Source: DASQUK01 sp963717085 (GTDB lineage Bacteria > Actinomycetota > Acidimicrobiia > Acidimicrobiales > VFJN01). Taken from it: a stretch of DNA of 64,000 bases. The notes under the pieces are model-generated. The model worked only from the letters and a program-made list of their open reading frames with translations. It made no database searches and was not told where the DNA came from. Made by a program: the position numbers and the translations under genes. The stretch is from NCBI GenBank assembly GCA_963717085.1, contig CAVQVM010000002.1:310001-374000 (forward strand), in the 5' to 3' direction. Positions 25,115 to 32,216 of this stretch are shown one piece after another (position 1 is the stretch's first letter; each line of letters opens with the position of its first letter).

Positions 25115-26356
25115 ATGGCTTTGGCGGCGTTGGTCGACGACGTGCTGGGAGGCGGCGTGCCCATCGCGGTCGAGGCGTACGACGGCAGCAGGTCCGGTCC
25201 GGTGGACGCCCCGGCGACCATCGTGCTCCGGTCGCCCGACGCCCTGCGGCGGATCGTGACGGCACCGGGCGAGCTGGGCCTGGCGCGCGCGTACGTGTCC
25301 GGCGACCTGGAGCTGCAGGGCTCGATCTGGGCGCTGCTCGAGCTGCGTGATCGCATCCCCGACGTGCAGCTCGAGCCCAAGATGATGCTCCGCCTGGTAC
25401 GCGAGCTGGGCGGGTGGCGCGAGGTGAGGCCGCTGCCGCCGCCCGACGAGGAGGTGCGCCTCCGGGGGCGGCGCCACAGCAAGGCCCGTGATGCGGCCGC
25501 CGTCAGCCATCACTACGACGTGTCGAACACCTTCTACCGGCTCGTGCTCGGGCCCAGCCTCACCTACTCGTGCGCGGTCTGGCACGACTCCGACGACACG
25601 CTCGAGGCGGCGCAGGCCAACAAGTACGAACTGATCTGCCGCAAGCTGAACCTGCGGCCGGGCATGCGGCTGCTGGACGTCGGCTGCGGCTGGGGCGGCA
25701 TGGTCATGCATGCCGCTCAGCACCACGGCGTCCACGCCGTCGGCATCACGATCTCCCGGCAGCAGGCGGAGCTCGCCGAGAAACGGGTGGCCGAGGTGGG
25801 GCTGTCGGGCCAGGTGCAGATTCGCGTGCAGGACTACCGCGAGGTCTCTGATGGTCCCTACGACGGCGTCAGCTCGATCGGGATGTTCGAGCACGTCGGC
25901 GAGGCGCGCCTAGCCGAGTACTTCGAGTGCCTGCGGCGCCTGGTGTGTCCGGAAGGCCGGCTGCTCAACCACGGCATCAGCCGCCCCGCCCGCACCGAGA
26001 AGGCACGTCTGCCGCGCCGTAGCTTCATCAACCGCTACGTCTTTCCCGACGGCGAGCTGCACGAGGTCGGCCGTGTGATCTCGATCACGCAGGACGCCGG
26101 CTTCGAGGTTCGCCACGTCGAGTCGTTGCGCGAGCACTACGCCCTCACGCTGCGGCGGTGGGTGGCCAACCTCGAGGAGCACTGGGACGAGGCGGTCGCG
26201 GAGGTGGGGGCGCCGCGGGCGCGGGTCTGGCGGCTGTACATGGCGGCGTCGGCCATCAACTTCGAGGCCGGCCGCTCACAGATCCACCAGGCGCTGTCAG
26301 TCCCCCGTGAGCCCGGCGGCCGATCGGGCCTGCCGCTGCGCCCTCGTTTTGAGTAG
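25115..26356 (+). CDS. cyclopropane-fatty-acyl-phospholipid synthase family methyltransferase
   Basis: SAM-dependent enzyme of 413 residues that would add a methylene to unsaturated acyl chains of membrane lipids. The C-terminal methyltransferase has HYDVSNTFYRLVLGPSLTYS (about 131-150), the SAM motif LLDVGCGWGGMVMHAA (about 184-199), and IGMFEHVG. The N-terminal 120 residues match the usual CFA lipid-binding region (ARAYVSGDLELQG). TAGCCT at 25076-25081 is a plausible -10, and an AGGGGG ribosome binding site precedes the ATG. The dispersed repeat at 26359 follows directly after the stop. Confidence 0.9.
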   Translation: MALAALVDDVLGGGVPIAVEAYDGSRSGPVDAPATIVLRSPDALRRIVTAPGELGLARAYVSGDLELQGSIWALLELRDRIPDVQLEPKMMLRLVRELGGWREVRPLPPPDEEVRLRGRRHSKARDAAAVSHHYDVSNTFYRLVLGPSLTYSCAVWHDSDDTLEAAQANKYELICRKLNLRPGMRLLDVGCGWGGMVMHAAQHHGVHAVGITISRQQAELAEKRVAEVGLSGQVQIRVQDYREVSDGPYDGVSSIGMFEHVGEARLAEYFECLRRLVCPEGRLLNHGISRPARTEKARLPRRSFINRYVFPDGELHEVGRVISITQDAGFEVRHVESLREHYALTLRRWVANLEEHWDEAVAEVGAPRARVWRLYMAASAINFEAGRSQIHQALSVPREPGGRSGLPLRPRFE

Positions 26357-26358
26357 GA

Positions 26359-26441
26359 GGCCGAGCGGACAGGCCCGCCGGTGGGCACAGAACAGTACGG
26401 GATTTGCAGCGTGAGCCGAGGCCACACAGCTCGGCCTCCGG
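26359..26441 (+). repeat. dispersed repeat copy B and hairpin in a 138-bp convergent gap
   Basis: 26359-26385 matches 8796-8822 at 24 of 27 positions and, like it, follows a stop codon by a few bases. Further on, GAGGCC (26418-26423) and GGCCTC (26433-26438) form a short hairpin that could terminate the convergent transcripts. No gene is visible in 26357-26494. Confidence 0.5.
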
Positions 26442-26494
26442 CAGCACTGACCGGTGGGCCCAGACGACGTGCTGAACCACTCAGCTCCCAGGCG

Positions 26495-26923
26495 TCAGGC
26501 CAGCTGGCGGGCAATCGTGCCGGTGTCGTAGTAGACGCGGGCGCCGATCAGCTGGTCCCCGTCGAAGCTGAAGATGACCGCCGTGCGGCAGCGGAAGGAG
26601 CGTCCCGTGGCCTCGAAGTCGCGGCCCGAGCCGAGGTGGGTCCCGGTCATCCACAGCTCGCCGACCAGGGCATCGTCGCCATGGTGCATGGCGACGACGT
26701 CGAACCGCAGGTCGGGGAAGTAGCCGCGGGTCACCTCGTAGTAGTGGCGGACCTCGTCGGCACCGTCGTACACGCGGTTGTTCCCGATGAGCTCGTAGCG
26801 GGGCTGGGTGAAGCAGGCGAGCGCGGCGTCGAGGTCCCCCCGGTTCTGGGCGGTAAGCAGGCGTTCGATCAGCTGTTGCCGGCGTTGGTGCAGCTTGGTT
26901 CCGATCGGCGTCACGCCGGCCAC
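26495..26923 (-). CDS. SnoaL/NTF2-like protein
   Basis: 142 residues with the cone-shaped alpha+beta fold signature of the SnoaL/NTF2-like superfamily: an N-terminal helix (LLTAQNRGDLDAALACFTQP), RYELIGNNRVYDGADEVRHY, DLRFDVVAMHHGDDALVGEL, and the C-terminal strands GRSFRCRTAVIFSFDGDQLI. Members act as small isomerases, cyclases or binding proteins; nothing identifies a substrate. The GTG start at 26923 lies 26 nt after the class II aldolase stop, so it is probably the last gene of an esterase-aldolase-NTF2 operon. A start a few codons further in cannot be excluded. Confidence 0.75.
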   Translation of the reverse strand: MAGVTPIGTKLHQRRQQLIERLLTAQNRGDLDAALACFTQPRYELIGNNRVYDGADEVRHYYEVTRGYFPDLRFDVVAMHHGDDALVGELWMTGTHLGSGRDFEATGRSFRCRTAVIFSFDGDQLIGARVYYDTGTIARQLA

Positions 26924-26949
26924 GGCACCCCCCCGGGGAGAGGCCCTCG

Positions 26950-27711
26950 TCAGTTCAGGCAGTCAGGTTGCTCGGCGACGATCTTGTCGTAGAGAGGCTG
27001 GAAGCTGAACCAGCCGCCGATGCTGGTCCCGACCTGGGTCTGGGTGAGGGTGGCGTACTCCTCGTCGATCGGGATGGGGTCGCCGGCGGCCTCGGCCATC
27101 AGCTGCACGTGGCACGACCGTTCCATGGTGACGAACCACCATGCCGCCTCGTCGACCGTCTGGCCGACGGTGAGCAGGCCGTGGTTGCGCAGGATGCACG
27201 CCTTGGCGTCGCCGAGGGCGTGGGCGATGCGCTTGCCCTCCTCGACGTCGAGCACGACGCCCGTGTAGTCGTCGAACACCGTGTGGTCGCCGTGGAAGGC
27301 GCAGGCGTCCTGGGTGAGCGGTGCGAGCGGCTTGCCGAGCGTGGAGAACGCCCGCCCGTAGGGCGAATGCGTGTGGGCGGCCGCGTTGACGTCGGGCCGC
27401 GCCTCGTGGATCTGGCTGTGGATGGCGAAGGCGGCCGTGTTCACCGGCCAGTCGCCATCGACGACCTCGCCCTCGCGGTTGACGCGGATGAGGTCGGAGG
27501 CCCGGATCTGGCCGAAGCTCATCCCGAGGGGGTTGACCCAGAACAGGTCGGAATGCTCGGGATCTCGGCCGGTCAGGTGGCCGGCGACGCCCTCGTCGAA
27601 CCCGAAGCGGTCGAACAGCCGGAACGCCGCGGCCATGCGCTGCTTCATGTGTTCGCGTGCCTCGTCGGTCGACTCGAACTTGGGGAACTGGTGGGGGCGA
27701 CGATCGGACAT
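26950..27711 (-). CDS. class II aldolase/adducin family protein
   Basis: 253 residues. Zinc-site histidines of the family are visible in HTHSPYGRAF (about 112-121) and in RNHGLLTVG (about 174-182); the N-terminal GVAGHLTGRDPE and WVNPLGMSFGQIRASDLIRV are typical. Such proteins cleave or epimerise sugar phosphates, but in this group (long N-terminus, DEAAWWFVTMERSC) many are of unknown substrate. An AGGGAG ribosome binding site precedes the ATG. It follows the carboxylesterase by 18 nt on the same strand. Confidence 0.88.
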   Translation of the reverse strand: MSDRRPHQFPKFESTDEAREHMKQRMAAAFRLFDRFGFDEGVAGHLTGRDPEHSDLFWVNPLGMSFGQIRASDLIRVNREGEVVDGDWPVNTAAFAIHSQIHEARPDVNAAAHTHSPYGRAFSTLGKPLAPLTQDACAFHGDHTVFDDYTGVVLDVEEGKRIAHALGDAKACILRNHGLLTVGQTVDEAAWWFVTMERSCHVQLMAEAAGDPIPIDEEYATLTQTQVGTSIGGWFSFQPLYDKIVAEQPDCLN

Positions 27712-27729
27712 GGCTGTTACTCCCTGCTC

Positions 27730-29250
27730 TCAGTATGTAGGGGATGGCGCGGGCGTCAACTCGTCCCACAGTTGCCTGACCTCGCCCGCCGGATCGTCGA
27801 CCACCGTGACGTCGCGGTCGAGCAGGCATGTGGCGCGCCGCTCGGCGTCGTACGCGGGCCATGGCAGCTCGTCGTGCTCGGGCGAGCCGGTGCGGGCGGC
27901 GCTGGACCAGGCCCGCGACGTGCGTTCCGCCAGGCGCTGGGTGGCGTCGTCGATGCCGCCGAGCATCAGCTCCACCCCGCGGCGATCGAGGTTGGCGAAG
28001 GTGAACGGCACGTCGATGGCGTGGCAGGCGCCCAGCACCCCCCCGAAGGCGGTCGACCGGTAGTCGAACCGGTACATCGACACCCGGGGCGCATGGGCGG
28101 CCTGGGCCTCGGCCACGCGGATCGCCGGCATGCGGAACACCGAGTCGGTCATGACCGCGCAGAACAGACCGTCGAGGTCGGTGCCGGAACGGGCGTCGCG
28201 GTAGACCGCGAGGGTGTCGTCGACCCGGTCCTCGCCGACCACCCGCGCCAGGCGGCGTAGCAGGCGCTCGTCGGTCACGTTGCCGTTGCTGCGGGCCTGG
28301 AGTTGGAACAGGTTCCATTCCTCGGCGGTGGTGCCGACGACCAGGTTGACTCCGGCAGCGCTGCCGTCACGGATGGCATCGAACGGGGGCCGGGGGAGGC
28401 GCGTGCCGTCCACGACGGGCTGGAACGCCAGGCGGCCGATGCCCGGCCCGGCGCCGCCTAGGACCGCGGCGTCGACCGTCGCCTGCGCGCGCAGGATCTC
28501 CTCGGCGGGGAGGGCGAGCAGGGCGTCGGCGGTGGAGGGGGAGAGGCCGAGCGCGGCCAGAAACCTGTCCGTCACCCACTCGGCCGTCGAGGTGTCGTGG
28601 GCGTGCGAGGCGGCCCCGCTCTGCGCGATGGCGCCCCGGAACAGCCCGGCGGCCGTCGGCGTGCCGAGCAACGTGCTCACGCTCATGCCGCCGGCCGACT
28701 CGCCGAAGATGGTGACGTTTGCCGGGTCGCCGCCGAAGGCGGCGATGTTGTCGCGCACCCAGTGCAGCGCCTGGACCTGATCGCCGATGCCGTTGCTTCC
28801 CGAGCCCGCGAAGGCGGGCTCCAGGTGCCCGAGGTGCAGGAAGCCGAGGGCGCCGAGGCGGTAGTTGAGCGTCACCACCACGACGTCGTAGAGCCGCGCC
28901 AGGTTGGAGCCGTTGTACCAGGGAACGTGGCCCGAGCCCGCCACGAATGCCCCGCCGTGGATCCACACCATCACCGGACGCGCGGTGTCGTCGGCTGCGG
29001 GCGTGTACACGTTGACGACCAGGCAGTCCTCGTCGCCGTCCTGCCCCTGGGCCCCGAGCATGGCCTCCAGGGGCGACGGATTCTGGTGTGCCATCGGTCC
29101 GAAGGCGGTGGCGTCCCGGATGCCAACCCAGCCGTCGGTCGGGCGGGAGGGCCCGAATCGCTCGGTCCGGGCGTACGGGATGCCGCGGAACTGCAGGACG
29201 CCGTCCTTCTGTAGCCCCTGCACCTTGCCGGCCATGGTGTCGACGATCAC
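27730..29250 (-). CDS. type B carboxylesterase family protein
   Basis: Alpha/beta hydrolase of 506 residues. The oxyanion element MVWIHGGAFVAGSG and the nucleophile elbow IFGESAGGMSV (catalytic Ser at about residue 185) are clear, with a glutamate/histidine pair expected later (GACHAIDVPFTF fits the histidine region). There is no signal peptide, so it is probably cytosolic. The GTG start at 29250 has TACCCT 7 nt upstream. It is the first gene of a three-gene minus-strand unit and is divergent from a MarR gene, which may regulate it (position only). Confidence 0.9.
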   Translation of the reverse strand: MIVDTMAGKVQGLQKDGVLQFRGIPYARTERFGPSRPTDGWVGIRDATAFGPMAHQNPSPLEAMLGAQGQDGDEDCLVVNVYTPAADDTARPVMVWIHGGAFVAGSGHVPWYNGSNLARLYDVVVVTLNYRLGALGFLHLGHLEPAFAGSGSNGIGDQVQALHWVRDNIAAFGGDPANVTIFGESAGGMSVSTLLGTPTAAGLFRGAIAQSGAASHAHDTSTAEWVTDRFLAALGLSPSTADALLALPAEEILRAQATVDAAVLGGAGPGIGRLAFQPVVDGTRLPRPPFDAIRDGSAAGVNLVVGTTAEEWNLFQLQARSNGNVTDERLLRRLARVVGEDRVDDTLAVYRDARSGTDLDGLFCAVMTDSVFRMPAIRVAEAQAAHAPRVSMYRFDYRSTAFGGVLGACHAIDVPFTFANLDRRGVELMLGGIDDATQRLAERTSRAWSSAARTGSPEHDELPWPAYDAERRATCLLDRDVTVVDDPAGEVRQLWDELTPAPSPTY

Positions 29251-29257
29251 GGCCGCG

Positions 29258-29263
29258 AGGGTA
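29258..29263 (-). promoter_or_regulatory. leaderless-type -10 (TACCCT) of the carboxylesterase operon
   Basis: TACCCT on the minus strand, 7 nt before GTG 29250. Confidence 0.5.
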
Positions 29264-29305
29264 GTGCGGCCTTGACCCGGCGGTCAGGTGGCGGATTCCG
29301 GACTT

Positions 29306-29336
29306 AGTAGCTATGGAAATAGTTTCTATGTATAGT
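29306..29336 (+). promoter_or_regulatory. AT-rich MarR promoter and possible operator with TATAGT -10
   Basis: An AT-rich island in GC-rich DNA. TATAGT (29331-29336) lies 6 nt before GTG 29343. Imperfect symmetric half-sites (CTATGGAAATAG / TTTCTATGTATAG) overlap it and resemble a MarR-type autoregulatory operator. This decides the start: the ATG at 29313 would lie inside the promoter. Confidence 0.5.
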
Positions 29337-29342
29337 ATCCGC

Positions 29343-29816
29343 GTGATCGCCAAGTGGACGCCGACGCCGGGGTTCCTGGTCTGGCGGCTGTCGATGAAGT
29401 GGCGGGTCGCCGTCGATCGGGCGGTGGCGCCGTGGGGGCTCACGCACGCGCAGTACTCGGTGCTGGCGTCGCTGTACGGGATGGTCCGGGCGGGGGAGCG
29501 GCCCAGCCAACGCCGGCTGGCCGATCACACGGGCCTCGAGCCCATCTACATCTCGAAGTTGGTCCGGGCGCTCGAGACCGCCGGGCTGGTCGAGCGGACC
29601 GCCGATCCCGCCGACACCCGGGCGGTCCGGCTCGCCCTGACCACCGCCGGGTCCGATGTCGCCCAGCGGGCGATCGCCGTCGTCCGGGACCTCCAGGAGG
29701 AGCTCACCGCCCCGCTCGGCGGGTTGCGGGGGCGGCGGACCCGGACCCTCGCGCGCGAGCTGGCGACGCTTCTCGCCGCGTCCCGTCCCCCAGGCAAGAC
29801 AGGAGAAGACCAATGA
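29343..29816 (+). CDS. MarR family transcriptional regulator
   Basis: 157 residues from GTG 29343. The winged helix is complete: LTHAQYSVLASLYGMVRAGE, PSQRRLADHTGLEPIYISKL, VRALETAGLVERTADPADTR, AVRLALTTAG (about 35-105). It is likely a repressor of its own AT-rich promoter and perhaps of the divergent esterase operon. Its stop overlaps the next gene by 4 nt (ATGA). Ligand unknown. Confidence 0.9.
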   Translation: MIAKWTPTPGFLVWRLSMKWRVAVDRAVAPWGLTHAQYSVLASLYGMVRAGERPSQRRLADHTGLEPIYISKLVRALETAGLVERTADPADTRAVRLALTTAGSDVAQRAIAVVRDLQEELTAPLGGLRGRRTRTLARELATLLAASRPPGKTGEDQ

Positions 29817-30250
29817 GCGACACCCCAACCCTGACGGGCCAGGACATCGGCCAAGCCGAGCGGGCGACCAGGGCTGTCTTCGACAGGTTCCTGGCCGAGA
29901 CGGGGACGACCTTCGACCAGTGGGTGACCCTGAACGTTCTCGCCGCCGCGGAGTCGCCCGTCGACGGTGAAGAAGTACTGGGCCAGTTGACCGCCGGCCT
30001 CAGGATCCCGGAGCCCACGGCCCGTACCGCGATCGACGAGGTGACATCCAGAGGTCTCGTCGCGGCCACCGGCGATCCCGTGCGCTTGGAGCTCTTGCCC
30101 GAGGGCACGGCGCGGGTCCAATCCGTCCGCCATGGCATCGCCCAGATCGCAGCGCGCCTGTACGGGGACCTTCCGGCCCACGATCTGGCCACCACCCACA
30201 AGGTGCTGGCGATCATCGCCGAGCGCGCCAACGCCGAACTGCCGGCCTGA
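29813..30250 (+). CDS. MarR-like partner protein
   Basis: 145 residues from ATG 29813, translationally coupled to the MarR gene and preceded by AGGAGA. It begins with a helical dimerisation-like segment (AERATRAVFDRFLAETGTTF, then DQWVTLNVLAAAESP) and has a winged-helix-like middle (LTAGLRIPEPTARTAIDEVT, then SRGLVAATGD). The recognition helix is less typical than in the upstream gene. It may form a heterodimer with it or act as an independent regulator; both are inference from the overlap. Confidence 0.7.
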   Translation: MSDTPTLTGQDIGQAERATRAVFDRFLAETGTTFDQWVTLNVLAAAESPVDGEEVLGQLTAGLRIPEPTARTAIDEVTSRGLVAATGDPVRLELLPEGTARVQSVRHGIAQIAARLYGDLPAHDLATTHKVLAIIAERANAELPA

Positions 30251-30320
30251 TCTGGCTCGGCCCAGGCGCGCGCACGCCTGCGACGGCAAGGGCATCGACT
30301 ACGCGTCGGCCTGCTTCGAC

Positions 30321-30372
30321 GGGGGCTGAACCCCCAGTCCGGCGGCAGCCCCTCCGGTCAACGGAGAGGCTG
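30321..30372 (+). terminator. two tandem hairpins after the MarR pair
   Basis: GGGGG-CTGAA-CCCCC (30321-30335) is followed by an 11-bp stem with one mismatch and a GTCAA loop (30346-30372), then a short T-containing tract. This is the strongest terminator-like structure in the window and separates the MarR unit from the next operon. Confidence 0.6.
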
Positions 30373-30403
30373 CTTGCGTTTGAGGCTCGAGAGCGAGCGG
30401 CGC

Positions 30404-30440
30404 CTAGCCGATCGTCTATCTTTGGTAGTCGATCGGCTAG
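30404..30440. promoter_or_regulatory. perfect 11-bp palindrome, candidate TetR operator
   Basis: CTAGCCGATCG (30404-30414), 15 nt, then CGATCGGCTAG (30430-30440): a perfect inverted repeat 33 bp before the GTG of the following operon, whose last gene is a TetR regulator. The 26-bp centre-to-centre spacing would suit two dimers or one extended operator. Autoregulation is inferred. Confidence 0.55.
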
Positions 30441-30473
30441 TGTCTGGGTCCGATGCGACGGAGGAGGCCCATC

Positions 30474-31031
30474 GTGCCTGAACCGACGACCGACGAGCAG
30501 GTCGACGGGTTCCTGGAGATCCGCAAGCCCGGGGCCCACCTCGAGGAGGAGGTCGTCGCCGACGACTTCGTCCTCATGCTCGGGGTCGACCTGACGAACT
30601 ACCCCAAGTTCTCGCGCGTGGACGACGACGTCACCTACCCCAAGGCCGACCTCGACATCCGCCAGCAGCTCGATGTCGACTCGGGCGCCGAACTGCCGGA
30701 CTACAGCGGGCCCTACCGGGCCGACCTCCGCTTGACGGACTTCTCCACCGAGGCGCTGGCCACCCGGTTCCTCCCGTGGAGCGAGCGGTACATGCAGACG
30801 TGCGTCGACGGGTGGGCCACCGAGGTGGCGCGACGCTACGGGGCGGAGACGATGGCCGAGATCGAGTGGGCCGCGTGGAACGACCAGATCGTGCCCGAGC
30901 TCGAGCGCATGCGGGCCGAGTTCCTGCCCCCAGGCACGGCCTACGACGACCCCAACAACAGGTTCCCGAACAGGGGCGGCCCGTCACCCGGGTCGTGTAC
31001 ACGGGCCTGTTCACGCCGCGGCCGGACGTAG
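30474..31031 (+). CDS. uncharacterised protein, N-terminal part of a possible two-domain protein
   Basis: 185 residues from GTG 30474; GGAGGAGG lies 6 nt upstream and decides this start over ATG 30453. No family recognised with confidence. The segment YSGPYRADLRLTDFSTEALA, ... YMQTCVDGWATEVARRYG, ... EIEWAAWNDQIVPELERMRA (about 79-152) is repeated in the next reading frame as YTGLFTPRPDVAELTKEQLV, ... YLLQCIEAWATQITVRYG, ... DIQWRLWGNTVLPEVRRLKA. After residue 165 the frame reads an unlikely Ser/Arg/Cys-rich tail. This points to an internal duplication and either two adjacent genes or one gene split by a frameshift near 30966-30982. Confidence 0.6.
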   Translation: MPEPTTDEQVDGFLEIRKPGAHLEEEVVADDFVLMLGVDLTNYPKFSRVDDDVTYPKADLDIRQQLDVDSGAELPDYSGPYRADLRLTDFSTEALATRFLPWSERYMQTCVDGWATEVARRYGAETMAEIEWAAWNDQIVPELERMRAEFLPPGTAYDDPNNRFPNRGGPSPGSCTRACSRRGRT

Positions 31032-31600
31032 CCGAGCTCACCAAGGAGCAGCTCGTCACCTGGTTGCTCGGCAGCCACGAGTACCTGCTGCAGTGCATCG
31101 AGGCGTGGGCCACGCAGATCACCGTTCGCTATGGCCTCGACGTGATGTTCGACATCCAGTGGAGGCTGTGGGGCAACACGGTCCTTCCCGAGGTGAGGCG
31201 GCTCAAGGCCGAGTACCTCGGCATCAGCGGCGACCGCGTCGAGGACTGGATGAAGGACCTGCAGCTCGACGCCACGGCGCTGCCCGGAAAGGCCTTCGAC
31301 CTGTCCTTCGAGATGCCCGAGCCCGACGTCGGCATCATGACGTTCAACCGCTGCGTCGCCGTCGACCAGTGGGAGGCGATGGGCCGCCCCGACATCCTCG
31401 AGAAGAACTGCCACTCGACGTGCCCGAAGTCGATGATCGAGACGACCAAGATGTACAACCCGAACATGAAGGTCGAGATCCTCGCCATCCCTCCCCGCCG
31501 GGACCCGGGGGACGTGTGCTGCAAGTGGCGGTTCAGCATGCGCGACGAGCACGACCCCGAGTACGTCCCGGTCGAGCTCACGCCGAGGCCGCACCGCTAG
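30995..31600 (+). CDS. uncharacterised cysteine-containing protein, second copy of the repeat
   Basis: 201 residues if started at GTG 30995, which has no ribosome binding site and overlaps the previous gene by 37 nt. The first 90 residues repeat the helical unit of the preceding gene. The second half carries FNRCVAVDQWEAMG, CHSTCPKSMIET, YNPNMKVEILAIPPRRDPG and DVCCKWRF; five or more conserved-looking cysteines suggest a metal or Fe-S site. The pattern reminds me of DUF6125 or aminothiazoline-carboxylate-hydrolase-like proteins, but I am not certain. It probably functions with, or is fused to, the upstream product. Confidence 0.6.
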   Translation: MYTGLFTPRPDVAELTKEQLVTWLLGSHEYLLQCIEAWATQITVRYGLDVMFDIQWRLWGNTVLPEVRRLKAEYLGISGDRVEDWMKDLQLDATALPGKAFDLSFEMPEPDVGIMTFNRCVAVDQWEAMGRPDILEKNCHSTCPKSMIETTKMYNPNMKVEILAIPPRRDPGDVCCKWRFSMRDEHDPEYVPVELTPRPHR

Positions 31601-31603
31601 GGT
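31598..31603 (+). promoter_or_regulatory. leaderless-type -10 (TAGGGT) of the TetR gene
   Basis: TAGGGT is followed by 7 nt and ATG 31611. Its TAG is also the stop codon of the preceding gene. Confidence 0.45.
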
Positions 31604-31610
31604 CGCCCGC

Positions 31611-32198
31611 ATGAGTTCAGCGTCGGTGGCCGCCTATGCCGGCGGCCCGGTGGTTCATCGGGCCGCCCAGGCTCGGATCATCGCCGCGGCTCTCGGCCTG
31701 TTCGCCGAGCACGGCGTCGGGGGAACGTCACTGGCGATGATCGCCGACGAGGTCGGCGTGACGAAAGCGGCCGTCTACCACCAGTTCAAGACCAAGGACG
31801 AGATCGTCCTCGCCGCGGCCGAGGCCGAGCTCGCCAAGCTCCAAGCCGTCGTCGACGAAGCCGAGGCCCAACCGACCCGCAAGCGGGCGCGCGACACGCT
31901 CATCACCGGGATCGCCGCCCTCGCTGTCGCCAGCCGCCATTCCATGGGCGTCGTGCTGCGGGACCCGGTCATCGTGGGCTTCTTCACCGACCACAAAGAG
32001 TTCCAGCACACGATGGACCGCATGTGCCGCCTCCTGGTCGGCGACGCCACCACCCACGAAGCCCGCGTCTCCGCAGCCATGCTCACCGCCGCCATAAGCG
32101 GTGCAGTCATGCACCCCTTCGTTGCAGGCTTGGACGACGACACGCTCCGCGCCCAACTGGAACAACTGGCCCGCAGGTTCCTGAGGCTCCCCGGCTGA
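31611..32198 (+). CDS. TetR family transcriptional regulator
   Basis: 195 residues. The N-terminal HTH is typical (RIIAAALGLFAEHGVGGTSL, AMIADEVGVTKAAVYHQFKT, KDEIVLAAAEAEL, about 22-74). The ligand-binding C-terminal domain is helical and unspecific. It ends the palindrome-controlled operon of the two unknown proteins, so it likely represses that operon from 30404-30440 and responds to its substrate. Confidence 0.88.
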   Translation: MSSASVAAYAGGPVVHRAAQARIIAAALGLFAEHGVGGTSLAMIADEVGVTKAAVYHQFKTKDEIVLAAAEAELAKLQAVVDEAEAQPTRKRARDTLITGIAALAVASRHSMGVVLRDPVIVGFFTDHKEFQHTMDRMCRLLVGDATTHEARVSAAMLTAAISGAVMHPFVAGLDDDTLRAQLEQLARRFLRLPG

Positions 32199-32216
32199 CG
32201 CAGCGCGGAGGCTCGC

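Noticed and set aside
28304..28317. A fourth match to TNNAACNNGTTNNA (TGGAACAGGTTCCA)
   Set aside because: It lies inside the carboxylesterase coding region, not in front of a gene; a chance match is likely.
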